The notes beneath the pieces were generated by a model, which was not told the origin of the DNA, made no database searches, and saw nothing but the letters and a program-made list of their open reading frames with translations. A stretch of DNA of 64,000 nt, from assembly GCF_014650455.1 (NCBI RefSeq), contig NZ_BMUZ01000005.1:124001-188000 (forward strand), in the 5' to 3' direction. This DNA comes from Streptomyces xanthochromogenes. Lineage in GTDB: Bacteria; Actinomycetota; Actinomycetes; Streptomycetales; Streptomycetaceae. The position numbers and the translations under genes are program-made. Below, piece by piece: positions 16,007 through 23,871 of the stretch (position 1 is its first letter; each line of letters begins with the position of its first letter).

Positions 16007-17566
16007 GTGAGCGTCTCCGACGGAACACCCCACACCGAAGCGATATCCGGCGCGGCGCCCGCGGCCGTCGCCCCGCGCGGGCGCGGCCCGGTCGTCGCGG
16101 CCCTCATGATGGGCATGGCCCTGGCCGCCCTCGACGGCACCATCGTCTCGACGGCCGTCCCCCAGATCGTCGGGGACCTCGGCGGATTCGCCGTCTTCTC
16201 CTGGCTGTTCAGCGGCTATCTGCTCGCCGTGACCGTCACGTTGCCCGTCTACGGCAAGCTCTCCGACACCTTCGGCCGCAAGCCCGTCCTCGTCGTCGGC
16301 GTCGTCGTCTTCCTCGCCGGCTCCGTCCTGTGCGCGTTCGCCTGGAACATGGCCGCGCTCATCGCGTTCCGCATCGTCCAGGGCCTCGGCGGCGGCGCCC
16401 TCCAGGGCACCGTCCAGACGATCGCCGCCGACCTGTACCCGCTGAAGGAACGCCCCAAGATCCAGGCCAAGCTGTCCACCGTGTGGGCGACCTCGGCCGT
16501 CGCGGGACCCGCGCTCGGCGGACTCCTCGCCTCCTACGCCGACTGGCGCTGGATCTTCCTCATCAACGTGCCGGTCGGCGCCGTCGCCCTCTACCTGGTC
16601 GCCCGGTACTTCATCGAACCCGCCCGCGAAGCCCGCGCCACCCGGCCCCGCATCGACTGGGCCGGCGCCCTGTGCGTCTTCGCCACCGGCGCCCTGCTGC
16701 TCACCGCGCTCGTCCAGGGCGGCGTCGCCTGGCCCTGGCTGTCGGCGCCCTCGCTCGCCCTGCTCGCGGGCAGCGCCGCCTGCGCCGCCCTCACGGTGTT
16801 CGTGGAACGCCGGGCCGCCGAGCCCGTCATCCCCGGCTGGGTGTGGCGCCGGCGCACCATCGCCGCCGTGAACCTGGCGCTCGGCGGGCTCGGCCTGCTC
16901 ATGGTCGCCCCCACCGTGTTCCTGCCCACCTACGCCCAGACCGTCCTCGGCCTCAATCCGACCGCCGCCGGATTCGTCCTGTCCGTGATGACGCTCAGCT
17001 GGCCGGTGTCGGCCGCCCTCTCCAGCCGCGTCTACAACCGCGTCGGCTTCCGCAACTCCGCGATCACCGGCATCGCGCTCGCCGCCCTGATCCTGGCCGC
17101 CTTCCCCCTGCTGCCCTTCCCCGGCCACGCCTGGCAGCCCGCCCTGCTGATGCTGCTCCTCGGCGGCGCGCTCGGCCTCTTCCAACTCCCGCTGATCGTC
17201 GGCGTCCAGTCGACGGTGGGCTGGGCCGAACGCGGCACCACCACCGCGTCCGTCCTGTTCTGCCGCCAGGTCGGCCAGTCGGTCGGCGCGGCCCTGTTCG
17301 GCGCCATCGCCAACGCCACCCTCGCGGCCCGCCTGGCCCACGCCCCGATGCCGGGCCTGCCCGGCGACCTCGACTCCGTCTCCCGCGCCCTGCACCACCC
17401 GGCATCCCTCACCGCGGATGCCGCCGACTACCTGCGCCGGGCGGTCGCGAGCGCCGTCGACCACGTCTACATCGGCGCCGCGATCGCGGCCGTCCTGTCC
17501 CTGCTCGTCCTGGTGTTCCTGGCCCCGCGCCGCTTCCCCGTCCTCACCGAAGCCGGAAAGGACTGA
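16007..17566 (+). CDS. MFS drug exporter, DHA2 (14-TM, EmrB/QacA) family
   Basis: 519 residues. GTG 16007 is preferred (AAGGGA 5 nt upstream); ATG 15986 lies in frame but has no RBS. MFS motif A is seen as GKLSDTFGRKPV and motif C-like Gly/Pro residues as TSAVAGPALGGLLASYADWRW. About 14 membrane helices are predicted from hydrophobicity. This proton-driven multidrug exporter family often exports antibiotics, but no biosynthetic cluster is adjacent. It is divergent from the ABC exporter; the shared 259-bp intergenic region suggests joint control, though no TetR or MarR gene is next to it. Confidence 0.94.
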   Translation: MSVSDGTPHTEAISGAAPAAVAPRGRGPVVAALMMGMALAALDGTIVSTAVPQIVGDLGGFAVFSWLFSGYLLAVTVTLPVYGKLSDTFGRKPVLVVGVVVFLAGSVLCAFAWNMAALIAFRIVQGLGGGALQGTVQTIAADLYPLKERPKIQAKLSTVWATSAVAGPALGGLLASYADWRWIFLINVPVGAVALYLVARYFIEPAREARATRPRIDWAGALCVFATGALLLTALVQGGVAWPWLSAPSLALLAGSAACAALTVFVERRAAEPVIPGWVWRRRTIAAVNLALGGLGLLMVAPTVFLPTYAQTVLGLNPTAAGFVLSVMTLSWPVSAALSSRVYNRVGFRNSAITGIALAALILAAFPLLPFPGHAWQPALLMLLLGGALGLFQLPLIVGVQSTVGWAERGTTTASVLFCRQVGQSVGAALFGAIANATLAARLAHAPMPGLPGDLDSVSRALHHPASLTADAADYLRRAVASAVDHVYIGAAIAAVLSLLVLVFLAPRRFPVLTEAGKD

Positions 17567-17590
17567 ACTCCCTTTCCAGTAAAGGGAGTT
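17566..17590. terminator. Bidirectional hairpin terminator
   Basis: AACTCCCTTT (17566-17575) pairs perfectly with AAAGGGAGTT (17581-17590), with a 5-nt loop. It sits in the 29-bp gap between the convergent MFS and coiled-coil genes. Confidence 0.85.
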
Positions 17591-17595
17591 GAGCT

Positions 17596-18495
17596 TCAGG
17601 CCTCGTTCTCCGCGGAGCGTCCGGTGAGCGTGGCCAGGCTGTTGCGCACATGCGTCATGTGCGCCTGCACCTCCTCGCGGGCCGCCGTGTGCTCACGCAG
17701 CACCCGGTCCGTCTCCGCCGCGATCCGGTCCTCGTTCGCCCGCGCCGCCGCCACCAGCTCGGCGGCCCGCGCCTCCGCGTCCTCCTGGCTGCGGTGCGCG
17801 TGCTCCTCGACCTCGGCGAACGCGCGCCGCGCCTCGTCGAGCCCCGCCTCCACGGTCGCCGTCAGCTCGGCGATCCGGGCCTCCAGCGCGGCCTCGCGCC
17901 CGGCCCGTTCCCGCTCATCGGCGGCGAGCGCATCGGCCCGCTCCTGATCCTGGCCGGCCAGATACGCCTCGCAGCGCCTGCGCATCCCGTCCAGGTCGCC
18001 GGCCGCCTCCTCGCGGCGCTCCTTGGCCTCGGTACGGGCCGCGAGCCGCAGCTCGTCCGCCGCGGTGCGGGCCGCGAGCAGCGTCTGCTGGACCTGCGCC
18101 TCGGCCGCCGCGAGCAGGGCCTCGCTCCGCTTGCGCGCCGCGTCCCGCAAGGCCCGGCCCGCCTCCTCGGCGGCGAGTACCTCACCGGCCGCCGACTCCT
18201 CGGCGCCGGTGCGCACCGCTTCGGCCTCCTCGACCGTCAGCGCGAACAGCGACGCGGCCCCGCCGCCGAGCACCTCGTACGTCTGCGGGGCGAGCGCGCC
18301 GACCTGCTCGGCGAGGACGGCCGCCTGGGCGCCCATCTGCTTGGCCAGCACGGTGAGCCGGGCCGCCCGCTCCCACGCCGCGTCCCGCTCCTGCGACAGC
18401 CGGGCCAGGGTGCGGTCGACCTGGTCCGTACGGTAGCCGCGGCCCCGGCCGACCCCGAACGGCTGCGCCGCCGGTGGCAACGATGCTGCGCTCAT
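17596..18495 (-). CDS. DivIVA-like coiled-coil protein (often annotated 'cellulose-binding protein' in Streptomyces)
   Basis: 299 residues from ATG 18495 (GAGAGAGG 8 nt upstream). The N-terminus (GVGRGRGYRTDQVDRTLARL) has the RGYDxxQVD-like signature of DivIVA-domain proteins. From about residue 110 to the end it is almost entirely heptad-patterned Ala/Glu/Arg-rich coiled coil, and there is no signal peptide. Such proteins form filaments or scaffolds near hyphal tips in Streptomyces; a specific role for this one is not known. The historical cellulose-binding label is not supported by any visible carbohydrate-binding module. Confidence 0.82.
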   Translation of the reverse strand: MSAASLPPAAQPFGVGRGRGYRTDQVDRTLARLSQERDAAWERAARLTVLAKQMGAQAAVLAEQVGALAPQTYEVLGGGAASLFALTVEEAEAVRTGAEESAAGEVLAAEEAGRALRDAARKRSEALLAAAEAQVQQTLLAARTAADELRLAARTEAKERREEAAGDLDGMRRRCEAYLAGQDQERADALAADERERAGREAALEARIAELTATVEAGLDEARRAFAEVEEHAHRSQEDAEARAAELVAAARANEDRIAAETDRVLREHTAAREEVQAHMTHVRNSLATLTGRSAENEA

Positions 18496-18671
18496 CCCTG
18501 AAGCCTCTCTCCCGCACCCACTGGCGCCCGGTACGCGCGTTCTGGCTGCCCGGCGCTCATCCTGGCCGATCGAAGCGAAATGGTCATAACGCGACACTCC
18601 GCCCACACGGCACGGTCAAGGATGCGTCAATCGGCGCCAGAACCCGGAATCACCCAGGTGCCACACACCAA

Positions 18672-18704
18672 AGGCGCCCACCGCGACCCGCACGGTGAGC
18701 GCCT
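18672..18704. terminator. Hairpin downstream of deaminase/SUKH-4 fusion gene
   Basis: AGGCGCCCACCG (18672-18683) pairs with CGGTGAGCGCCT (18693-18704) with a single mismatch and a 9-nt loop, 32 bp past the stop of the minus-strand gene. Confidence 0.7.
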
Positions 18705-18735
18705 CGGCACGGCCAGGGCGGCGCGACGCCACCGC

Positions 18736-21426
18736 TCAGAGCAGCCCGTCCCACATCTGCTCAAGCAGCACCGACCACCAGCTCTCCGGCGACGCGAGCG
18801 CCGCCGGATCGAGGGCCGCGAGCTGCGCCTGGAAGTCGACCGTCCAGCGGCCCGCCTGCTCCGGATTGAGCCCGAACCGCAGCCGCCACATCCGGCCGAG
18901 CAGCGCCAGCGAGCGGGCGAACTCGGGCAGCCCCGAGTTCACGAACTGCGGCGGCACCGACTGCCCGCCGGGACCCGCCTCCACCGGCACCGCCACGATG
19001 TTCGCGGTGCCGTACTGGACACAGATCGCCCGCCCGAAGTCCGAGCCCATCACCAGGTACGAACCCGCGTCCGCGGCCGGCTGCACCCCGCGCTGCTGCG
19101 CGAGCTCCGCCAGCGTCGGCACCGGCTGACCCGGCACGGCCTGCGCCCAGAAGAACGGCCCGAAGTCCACCGGAAGACCCGCCCACACCAGCGTGACCGC
19201 CACGGCCTCCGGCACGCCCTGACGCGACACCGCCCGCTGGTCGAAACGGAAGACGCCCTGGGGACCGAACGCGCCCGCCAGCTCGTGCGCCACGCCCTCC
19301 GGCGGCAACGCCGGCACCGGCTGCACCGCCGGAATCGGCGCCCGCACCGGCTGCGGCCTGGCCGGGCCGTCCGCGACCTGCGCCAACTCGCCCTGGTGGG
19401 TGAGCAGATGCCGGACGCCCTGCCGACGCGAGCCGTGGTCCTTGCCGTACGGGGCGACATGCGTGATCCGCACCTGCGGCCACTGCTCGCGGATCATCCG
19501 CGCACAGTAGCCACCCGGCAGCTCGCACGACTCCAGCTCCGTGTGCAGTTCGAGCACATGGTCGGCGGGCACGTTCATCGCCCGCAGCTCGTGGAAGATC
19601 TGCCACTCCGGGTGCGCGGTACCGGGCGCCGAGCGACGGATGAGCTGCTGCTCGGACCCGTCGGGCGCGCGGTAGCGCAGCACCGCCTGGTAGCCGGGGC
19701 CGACCGTCGGCAGCCCCGCAGGGGGCTGCTGCGGATAGCCGTACGCGGGCGGCGCCTGCGGCCCGGGACCGCCGGGTGCCATGCCGGGGGGACCCGGCGG
19801 CATCGGCGCACCGGGACCACCGGGCCCCATCTGCGCGGGCCCCGCCAGCATCGTGGCCGCATGGTGCACCCCGCCACCGGGAGCAGCGGGCGGCGGGCCG
19901 GGCTGCCCCGAGGGCATCGGCGCACCGGGGACACCGGGCGGACCCGGCGGCATCGGAACACCCGGGCCGCCCTGGCTCGGCGGGCCCACCCGGTTCGGGT
20001 CGGCGAACATCGTCGGCGCGTGATGCACCCCGCCCGGGGGCGTACCTCCGGGCGCACCCGGAGGGCCGGGCGGCATCGGGGCGCCGGGGCCGCCGGGAAC
20101 ACCGGGCGGGCCGGGGGGCATCGGCGCACCGGGGACACCGGGCGGACCCGGCGGCACCGGCGCACCCGGGCCGCCCTGGCTCGGCGGGCCCACCCGGTTC
20201 GGGTCGGCGAAGACCGTCGCGGCCTGATGCGCTCCGCCCTGCGCGGGCGGCGGCGTCGGCGGGGCGGCCGGACGCTGCCCCTCGGGGCCGAGCTGCGAGA
20301 CCAGCTGCGTCGGCAGGTAACCGCCGGCCGGAGCACCGGGAGGCGGCGTCGCACCCGGGGCCGCCGCAGGCACCGGGGCACCCGGGCGGGCACCCGGAGT
20401 ACCGGGCGCACCGGGCGGTGGCGGAGTCGTCGAACCCCCACCGCGCGCCGCACGCGCGGAGCGCGCACCCGGGGGCGGCCCAACCGCCTTGCTGGTGGCG
20501 GCATCCGCGATGTCCCCGGCACCGTCCGGCGCCGCAGGACCCGTCGACGGGACCGGCGCGGCCGGAGCACCCGGCGGCGGGGTCGAACCCTGCGGCGGCC
20601 CGGCCTGCGGGTCGTACGCGGGCGCGAGCGCGGTCGGCGGCAGCTGGCTGCCGCCCGCCATCAACGCCGTCTTCGCCTCCGGCAGCGCCCTCGGCGGCGC
20701 CTCGTCCTCACCGTCCGCACCGGACAGCGGGGGCGCGAACACCGTCGCGGGAAGCGGCACCGAGCCGTCGTCGGCCCCCGCGTTGGTGTCCGTCCCGGCC
20801 CACGGCGTGGCCCCGGCGGGAGCGCCGGCTCCCGCACCCTGGGCCGAGGCCGCGGGGGCGGGGGCGGGGGCGGGCCACGCGGGGGCGGCCGGCTCGGGAA
20901 CGGGAGCCGGGGCGGGGGCTGCGGGGGCCGGGGCTGCGGGGGCGCTCTGCGACCCTGCGGAACCCGAGCCGGAACCGGAGCCGGATGCGGAACCCGCGGT
21001 CGAGGCGGAACCCGAACCCGAACCCGCCGTGGAGTTCTCACCCCGCCGGTCCGGGATACCCAGCTTGTCCGCCGCCTCCTGGAGCCACTCCGGCGGAGTC
21101 AGCAGGAACGACGTCTGGTTCAGGTCGATCCGGGCCGGCGGCTCCGGCGCCGGCGGCGCGTCCTCGGGAACCCCGTACTCCTCCTCGTACCGCCGGATCA
21201 CCTCGCCCACCGGCAGACCCGGCCACAGCGTCGCCTCACCACTGTCCCGGGCGATCACCAGACGCTGCGCACCGCCACCGCCCGAAGGCCCGTTCTCCCG
21301 GTCCTCCGCCCACACCACGAAGCCCAGCTCGAACTCCCGCACCCGCACCTCACGGTGCTGGTACGCGGGCACATCGCCATTGATCCACTCTTCGGCACGC
21401 TCCTGCGCCTGAGCGAAAGTCACCAT
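18736..21426 (-). CDS. Imm35-like / deaminase-fold / SUKH-4-like fusion protein with collagen-like linker
   Basis: 896 residues from ATG 21426. A GTG at 21438 overlaps the upstream stop, but AGGGGA would then touch the start codon, so the ATG 12 nt on is preferred. Residues 1-95 resemble the Imm35/YrhB immunity fold (VREFELGFVVW, ARDSGEATLWPGLPV). Residues about 110-575 are a Pro/Gly/Ala linker with collagen-like GPPGVPGAP repeats and repeated FADPNRVGPPSQGGPG blocks. Residues 579-680 carry a deaminase-type zinc site, H605-P-E607 and C634-x6-C641 (ELESCELPGGYC), like toxin deaminases of the XOO_2897 group. The C-terminal 190 residues resemble SUKH-4. No signal peptide is seen. Domain names come from motif memory and need profile searches. 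Confidence 0.72.
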   Translation of the reverse strand: MVTFAQAQERAEEWINGDVPAYQHREVRVREFELGFVVWAEDRENGPSGGGGAQRLVIARDSGEATLWPGLPVGEVIRRYEEEYGVPEDAPPAPEPPARIDLNQTSFLLTPPEWLQEAADKLGIPDRRGENSTAGSGSGSASTAGSASGSGSGSGSAGSQSAPAAPAPAAPAPAPVPEPAAPAWPAPAPAPAASAQGAGAGAPAGATPWAGTDTNAGADDGSVPLPATVFAPPLSGADGEDEAPPRALPEAKTALMAGGSQLPPTALAPAYDPQAGPPQGSTPPPGAPAAPVPSTGPAAPDGAGDIADAATSKAVGPPPGARSARAARGGGSTTPPPPGAPGTPGARPGAPVPAAAPGATPPPGAPAGGYLPTQLVSQLGPEGQRPAAPPTPPPAQGGAHQAATVFADPNRVGPPSQGGPGAPVPPGPPGVPGAPMPPGPPGVPGGPGAPMPPGPPGAPGGTPPGGVHHAPTMFADPNRVGPPSQGGPGVPMPPGPPGVPGAPMPSGQPGPPPAAPGGGVHHAATMLAGPAQMGPGGPGAPMPPGPPGMAPGGPGPQAPPAYGYPQQPPAGLPTVGPGYQAVLRYRAPDGSEQQLIRRSAPGTAHPEWQIFHELRAMNVPADHVLELHTELESCELPGGYCARMIREQWPQVRITHVAPYGKDHGSRRQGVRHLLTHQGELAQVADGPARPQPVRAPIPAVQPVPALPPEGVAHELAGAFGPQGVFRFDQRAVSRQGVPEAVAVTLVWAGLPVDFGPFFWAQAVPGQPVPTLAELAQQRGVQPAADAGSYLVMGSDFGRAICVQYGTANIVAVPVEAGPGGQSVPPQFVNSGLPEFARSLALLGRMWRLRFGLNPEQAGRWTVDFQAQLAALDPAALASPESWWSVLLEQMWDGLL
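19780..20220. repeat. Collagen-like GPPG-encoding repeat region inside the fusion gene
   Basis: Repeated coding blocks (GGCATCGGCGCACCGGG on the plus strand; GCCCACCCGGTTCGGGTCGG at about 19989 and 20190) give tandem Gly-Pro-Pro repeats and two copies of a FADPNRVGPP block. Such repeats can expand or contract by slippage, so linker length may vary between strains. Confidence 0.7.
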
Positions 21427-21434
21427 CGGCCGGC

Positions 21435-22421
21435 TCACTCCCCTACCGAGGTCGTCTCGACGGCACGCGCGAAGCCACCGTCCACCATCAGGTTCGCCAC
21501 GGTCTCCAGCTCCGGCGGATTGCCCGCGAGCCGCGCCAGGAACGCATCGAAATCCTCACCACAGGGCAGCAGCAGCCGCTCCACCCGCTCGTTCACGCTC
21601 AGCCCGTCCCGGTCCCGCGCGTCGTCGTACGCGCAGAACCACACCGAACCGACCGCCGAACCCTTCACCTTCACCGCGAGCAGGCCGCCCTGTACGAAGG
21701 CGACACCCAGATAGTCCTTGGTGAGGTGGTCCCGCAAACACTTGTTGACATAGACGAGGTCGTTGACCGCCGCCTCGTCCCGCACCGTGAAGAACGGCTG
21801 GTCCACCAGAAGACCCAGCTCCGCGTCGAGCGCCGCACCCACCGGGGCACAACCCCCCGCCGCCTTCAGGAACGAACGGTAGGCACCCGGCAGGCGATAG
21901 CCCAAGTCCTCCTCCACACCCAGGAGTTGGGACTCCGTCACCGACACCGAGCCCTTCGGCAGACCGAAGTGCGCCGGCCGCGTCTCCTGCAACGGCCGCG
22001 TACCGCGCTTGTCGTGCTCGACCTGCGCCGTCGCCAGACCGCCGTAATGCCGCAGCAGCGCCTTCACCTCGACCGGCACCAGCTCCAGACGGCGGCCGCC
22101 GGGCACGTGGTGCCACGTCCAGCCGTGCGGCGTCGCCACCGGCGCCACCGTGTCCCACAACTCGTGCCCCGCCGCGGACAGCGCCGCATTCGCCGACACG
22201 TAGTCCGTCAGACGGAGCTCGTCCACCCCGAAACCCTCCGGCGGCTCCGCGATCTCCGCCGCCGCACGCGCGTACGCCGAGAAATCCGGGAAGCCGCTCT
22301 CGTCCACCCGCACCCCTCTGGGATGCCGGGAGGCCCGGACCGGATCCGGGAAGTGCACGACCTGCCCGGCATAGGCCGCGTTCGGTGGCGCGGCATGCTG
22401 CCCGAGCCGACCTGTCGTCAT
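21435..22421 (-). CDS. SMI1/KNR4 (SUKH-1) family protein
   Basis: 328 residues from ATG 22421 (AGGGGG 8 nt upstream). The SUKH-1 core lies near residues 155-300: SQLLGVEEDLGYRLPGAYRSFLKAAGG is split between the classic helix and the first strand, with FVQGGLLAVKVKG later. The first 130 residues are a separate domain of unknown type (DELWDTVAP, GWTWHHVPGGRRLELVP). SUKH proteins are mostly immunity factors that bind toxin nuclease or deaminase domains. It overlaps or abuts the deaminase/SUKH-4 fusion gene downstream, so the two are co-translated. No signal peptide is seen. The SUKH call is good; the partner is inferred from context. Confidence 0.8.
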   Translation of the reverse strand: MTTGRLGQHAAPPNAAYAGQVVHFPDPVRASRHPRGVRVDESGFPDFSAYARAAAEIAEPPEGFGVDELRLTDYVSANAALSAAGHELWDTVAPVATPHGWTWHHVPGGRRLELVPVEVKALLRHYGGLATAQVEHDKRGTRPLQETRPAHFGLPKGSVSVTESQLLGVEEDLGYRLPGAYRSFLKAAGGCAPVGAALDAELGLLVDQPFFTVRDEAAVNDLVYVNKCLRDHLTKDYLGVAFVQGGLLAVKVKGSAVGSVWFCAYDDARDRDGLSVNERVERLLLPCGEDFDAFLARLAGNPPELETVANLMVDGGFARAVETTSVGE

Positions 22422-22472
22422 GGCGGTTGCCCCCTGCTGCGTGCTCTGCGTCTGGCTGGTGGGACCAGACTA

Positions 22473-22484
22473 TGCGGTGCCGCA
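22473..22484. promoter_or_regulatory. Short inverted repeat in divergent promoter of the deaminase/SUKH cluster
   Basis: TGCGG-TG-CCGCA, a perfect 5-2-5 inverted repeat 52 bp upstream of the SUKH-1 start, in the 248-bp region shared with the YwqJ-like gene. A CATAGT box just beside it on the minus strand could be a -10 element. Candidate operator only. Confidence 0.35.
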
Positions 22485-22669
22485 ATACCGGCGACCGGCC
22501 CCGCAATTCGGTCACCAACCGTCACCCGCATATCACCCTGCGCCCGCGACGCGCGGCTTATCACGCCCCAGCTTCCGTATCAGCGCCCGCATTTGGCAGG
22601 CTGTCCCCGCAACTCGGGGGCGCTGACACGTGCGGCTGGAGCCGCCGCCAGTGGGAGGAACACAGCACC

Positions 22670-23185
22670 ATGCACACCGCACCAGGCGAAACATCCGCAA
22701 CAAGCGCGATAAATGAGACACCCGGCGATCCGCGTCTGCGCTGGAGCGCCACCCCCAGCACCGTCGCGCCCTTACTCAGACACCGCCGCGACGGCATCCT
22801 CCCCGCCATCGCCGCCGCCCTCTCCGTCCGCGGCGAAACCCTCACCTGCACCGCGGGCAAGGGCGAACAGCCACCCGCCCTGCACACCCTCGTCCAGGAC
22901 TACCTGGACACCCTCACCAGCGGCCAACGCGAACGCTTCACCGGCCGCTGCCCCGAAGCGATCCTGCTCTCCCGACACCTGACCGCCGTCGAGACCGCAC
23001 GCTCCAAACGCGCCCAGCGCAAGCCCCTCACCCACGGCGAAGCCCGCCGCGCCCTCAAACACGCCAAACTCACCGCCCGCCGCATACGCGAGGACGGCGA
23101 CCCCCTCCACGGCAGCTACGCCCCGCCCTGCCGCTCCTGCACCGCCCTGCTCGACTACTTCGGCGTCCGCAGCGTCGAACCCTGA
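22670..23185 (+). CDS. YwqJ-like putative deaminase
   Basis: 171 residues from ATG 22670 (GGGAGGAA upstream); the open frame extends to 22385 without RBS. The zinc-site pattern is C94-P-E96 in FTGRCPEAILLSRHL and C154-R-S-C157 in APPCRSCTALLDYFGV. This is the C-x-E plus C-x-x-C arrangement of the YwqJ group of the deaminase superfamily, in which Cys replaces the usual His of HxE. The region between (HGEARRALKHAKLTARRIRE) is helical and basic. It has no signal peptide or toxin-delivery domain, so it appears to act inside the cell. Substrate (nucleic acid base or nucleotide) unknown. It is followed 41 bp later by a SUKH-3 gene, the expected immunity-type partner. Confidence 0.75.
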   Translation: MHTAPGETSATSAINETPGDPRLRWSATPSTVAPLLRHRRDGILPAIAAALSVRGETLTCTAGKGEQPPALHTLVQDYLDTLTSGQRERFTGRCPEAILLSRHLTAVETARSKRAQRKPLTHGEARRALKHAKLTARRIREDGDPLHGSYAPPCRSCTALLDYFGVRSVEP

Positions 23186-23226
23186 CCCACCCCCACCCCG
23201 CCGAACTCACGGAAAGGCCGCGGCCG

Positions 23227-23715
23227 ATGCCGGACGTCTCCACCACCCGCTTCCCCGTCCCCGTCGACGCCGCCCTGCGCACCGCCGGCTGGCAGCCCGG
23301 ACGCTGGGACATCCGCCAGGCCGAAGCCTGGGCCGACGTCCTGCGCGCCCACACCTCCCCCGCCGGCCACCGCCACACCGTCTTCCCCGCCGCCGTCGAA
23401 GCCTGGGCCGAATTCGGCGGCCTGCGCCTCACCGCCCCGGGCCCCGGCCGCCGCAACGCCCCCGCCGCCCTGCGCTTCGACCCCCTCGCCGGCCTCCACC
23501 TCGCCCGCACCCTCGCCGACCTCGGCCGCGCCCTCGAAACCGACATCGCGCCGCTCGGCGAAGAAGGCGACCAGCAGGCCGTACTCGCCATCGACGCCGA
23601 AGGCCGCGTCTACTCCCTCGACCACACCGGCGACTGGTTCCTCGGCCCCGACATCGACCACGCCCTCAACACCCTGGTCACCGGAACCCAGCCCATCCGC
23701 CTCACCTCCGGCTGA
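23227..23715 (+). CDS. SUKH-3 family immunity-like protein
   Basis: 162 residues from ATG 23227 (GGAAAGG RBS). Features matching the SUKH-3 family are the N-terminal AGWQPGRWDIRQAEAW, the central VEAWAEFGGLRL, the GEEGDQQAVLAIDAEGRVYSLDHTGDWFLG strand region (split here across residues about 118-145), and the IDHALNTLVTG tail. It forms a two-gene operon with the YwqJ-like deaminase, the arrangement seen for toxin-immunity pairs. Binding of the deaminase is the likely role; this is inference from family and neighbourhood. Confidence 0.8.
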   Translation: MPDVSTTRFPVPVDAALRTAGWQPGRWDIRQAEAWADVLRAHTSPAGHRHTVFPAAVEAWAEFGGLRLTAPGPGRRNAPAALRFDPLAGLHLARTLADLGRALETDIAPLGEEGDQQAVLAIDAEGRVYSLDHTGDWFLGPDIDHALNTLVTGTQPIRLTSG

Positions 23716-23789
23716 CCCAGGACCGACCCCTGGCCGCCACCGGCGCCGTCCGCCTCCGCCCGCGGACCGTGCACGGCCCATCGCACGCA

Positions 23790-23804
23790 CGCGGCCGAGC
23801 CGCG
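23790..23804. terminator. Weak hairpin between convergent SUKH-3 and histidine kinase genes
   Basis: CGCGGC-CGA-GCCGCG, a 6-bp stem in the 156-bp gap between the two convergent genes. No other clear terminator is seen in this gap. Confidence 0.4.
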
Positions 23805-23871
23805 AACGGCACGGCCCCGCACCCCCGCAAGCGAACCGGCCCGCCGGGAAAGCCCCGGAAATCCCCCGGAA

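Noticed and set aside
15923..17464. 513-residue open frame antisense to the MFS gene
   Set aside because: Gly/Glu/Asp/Arg-rich, no motifs, entirely explained as the complement of the MFS coding frame.
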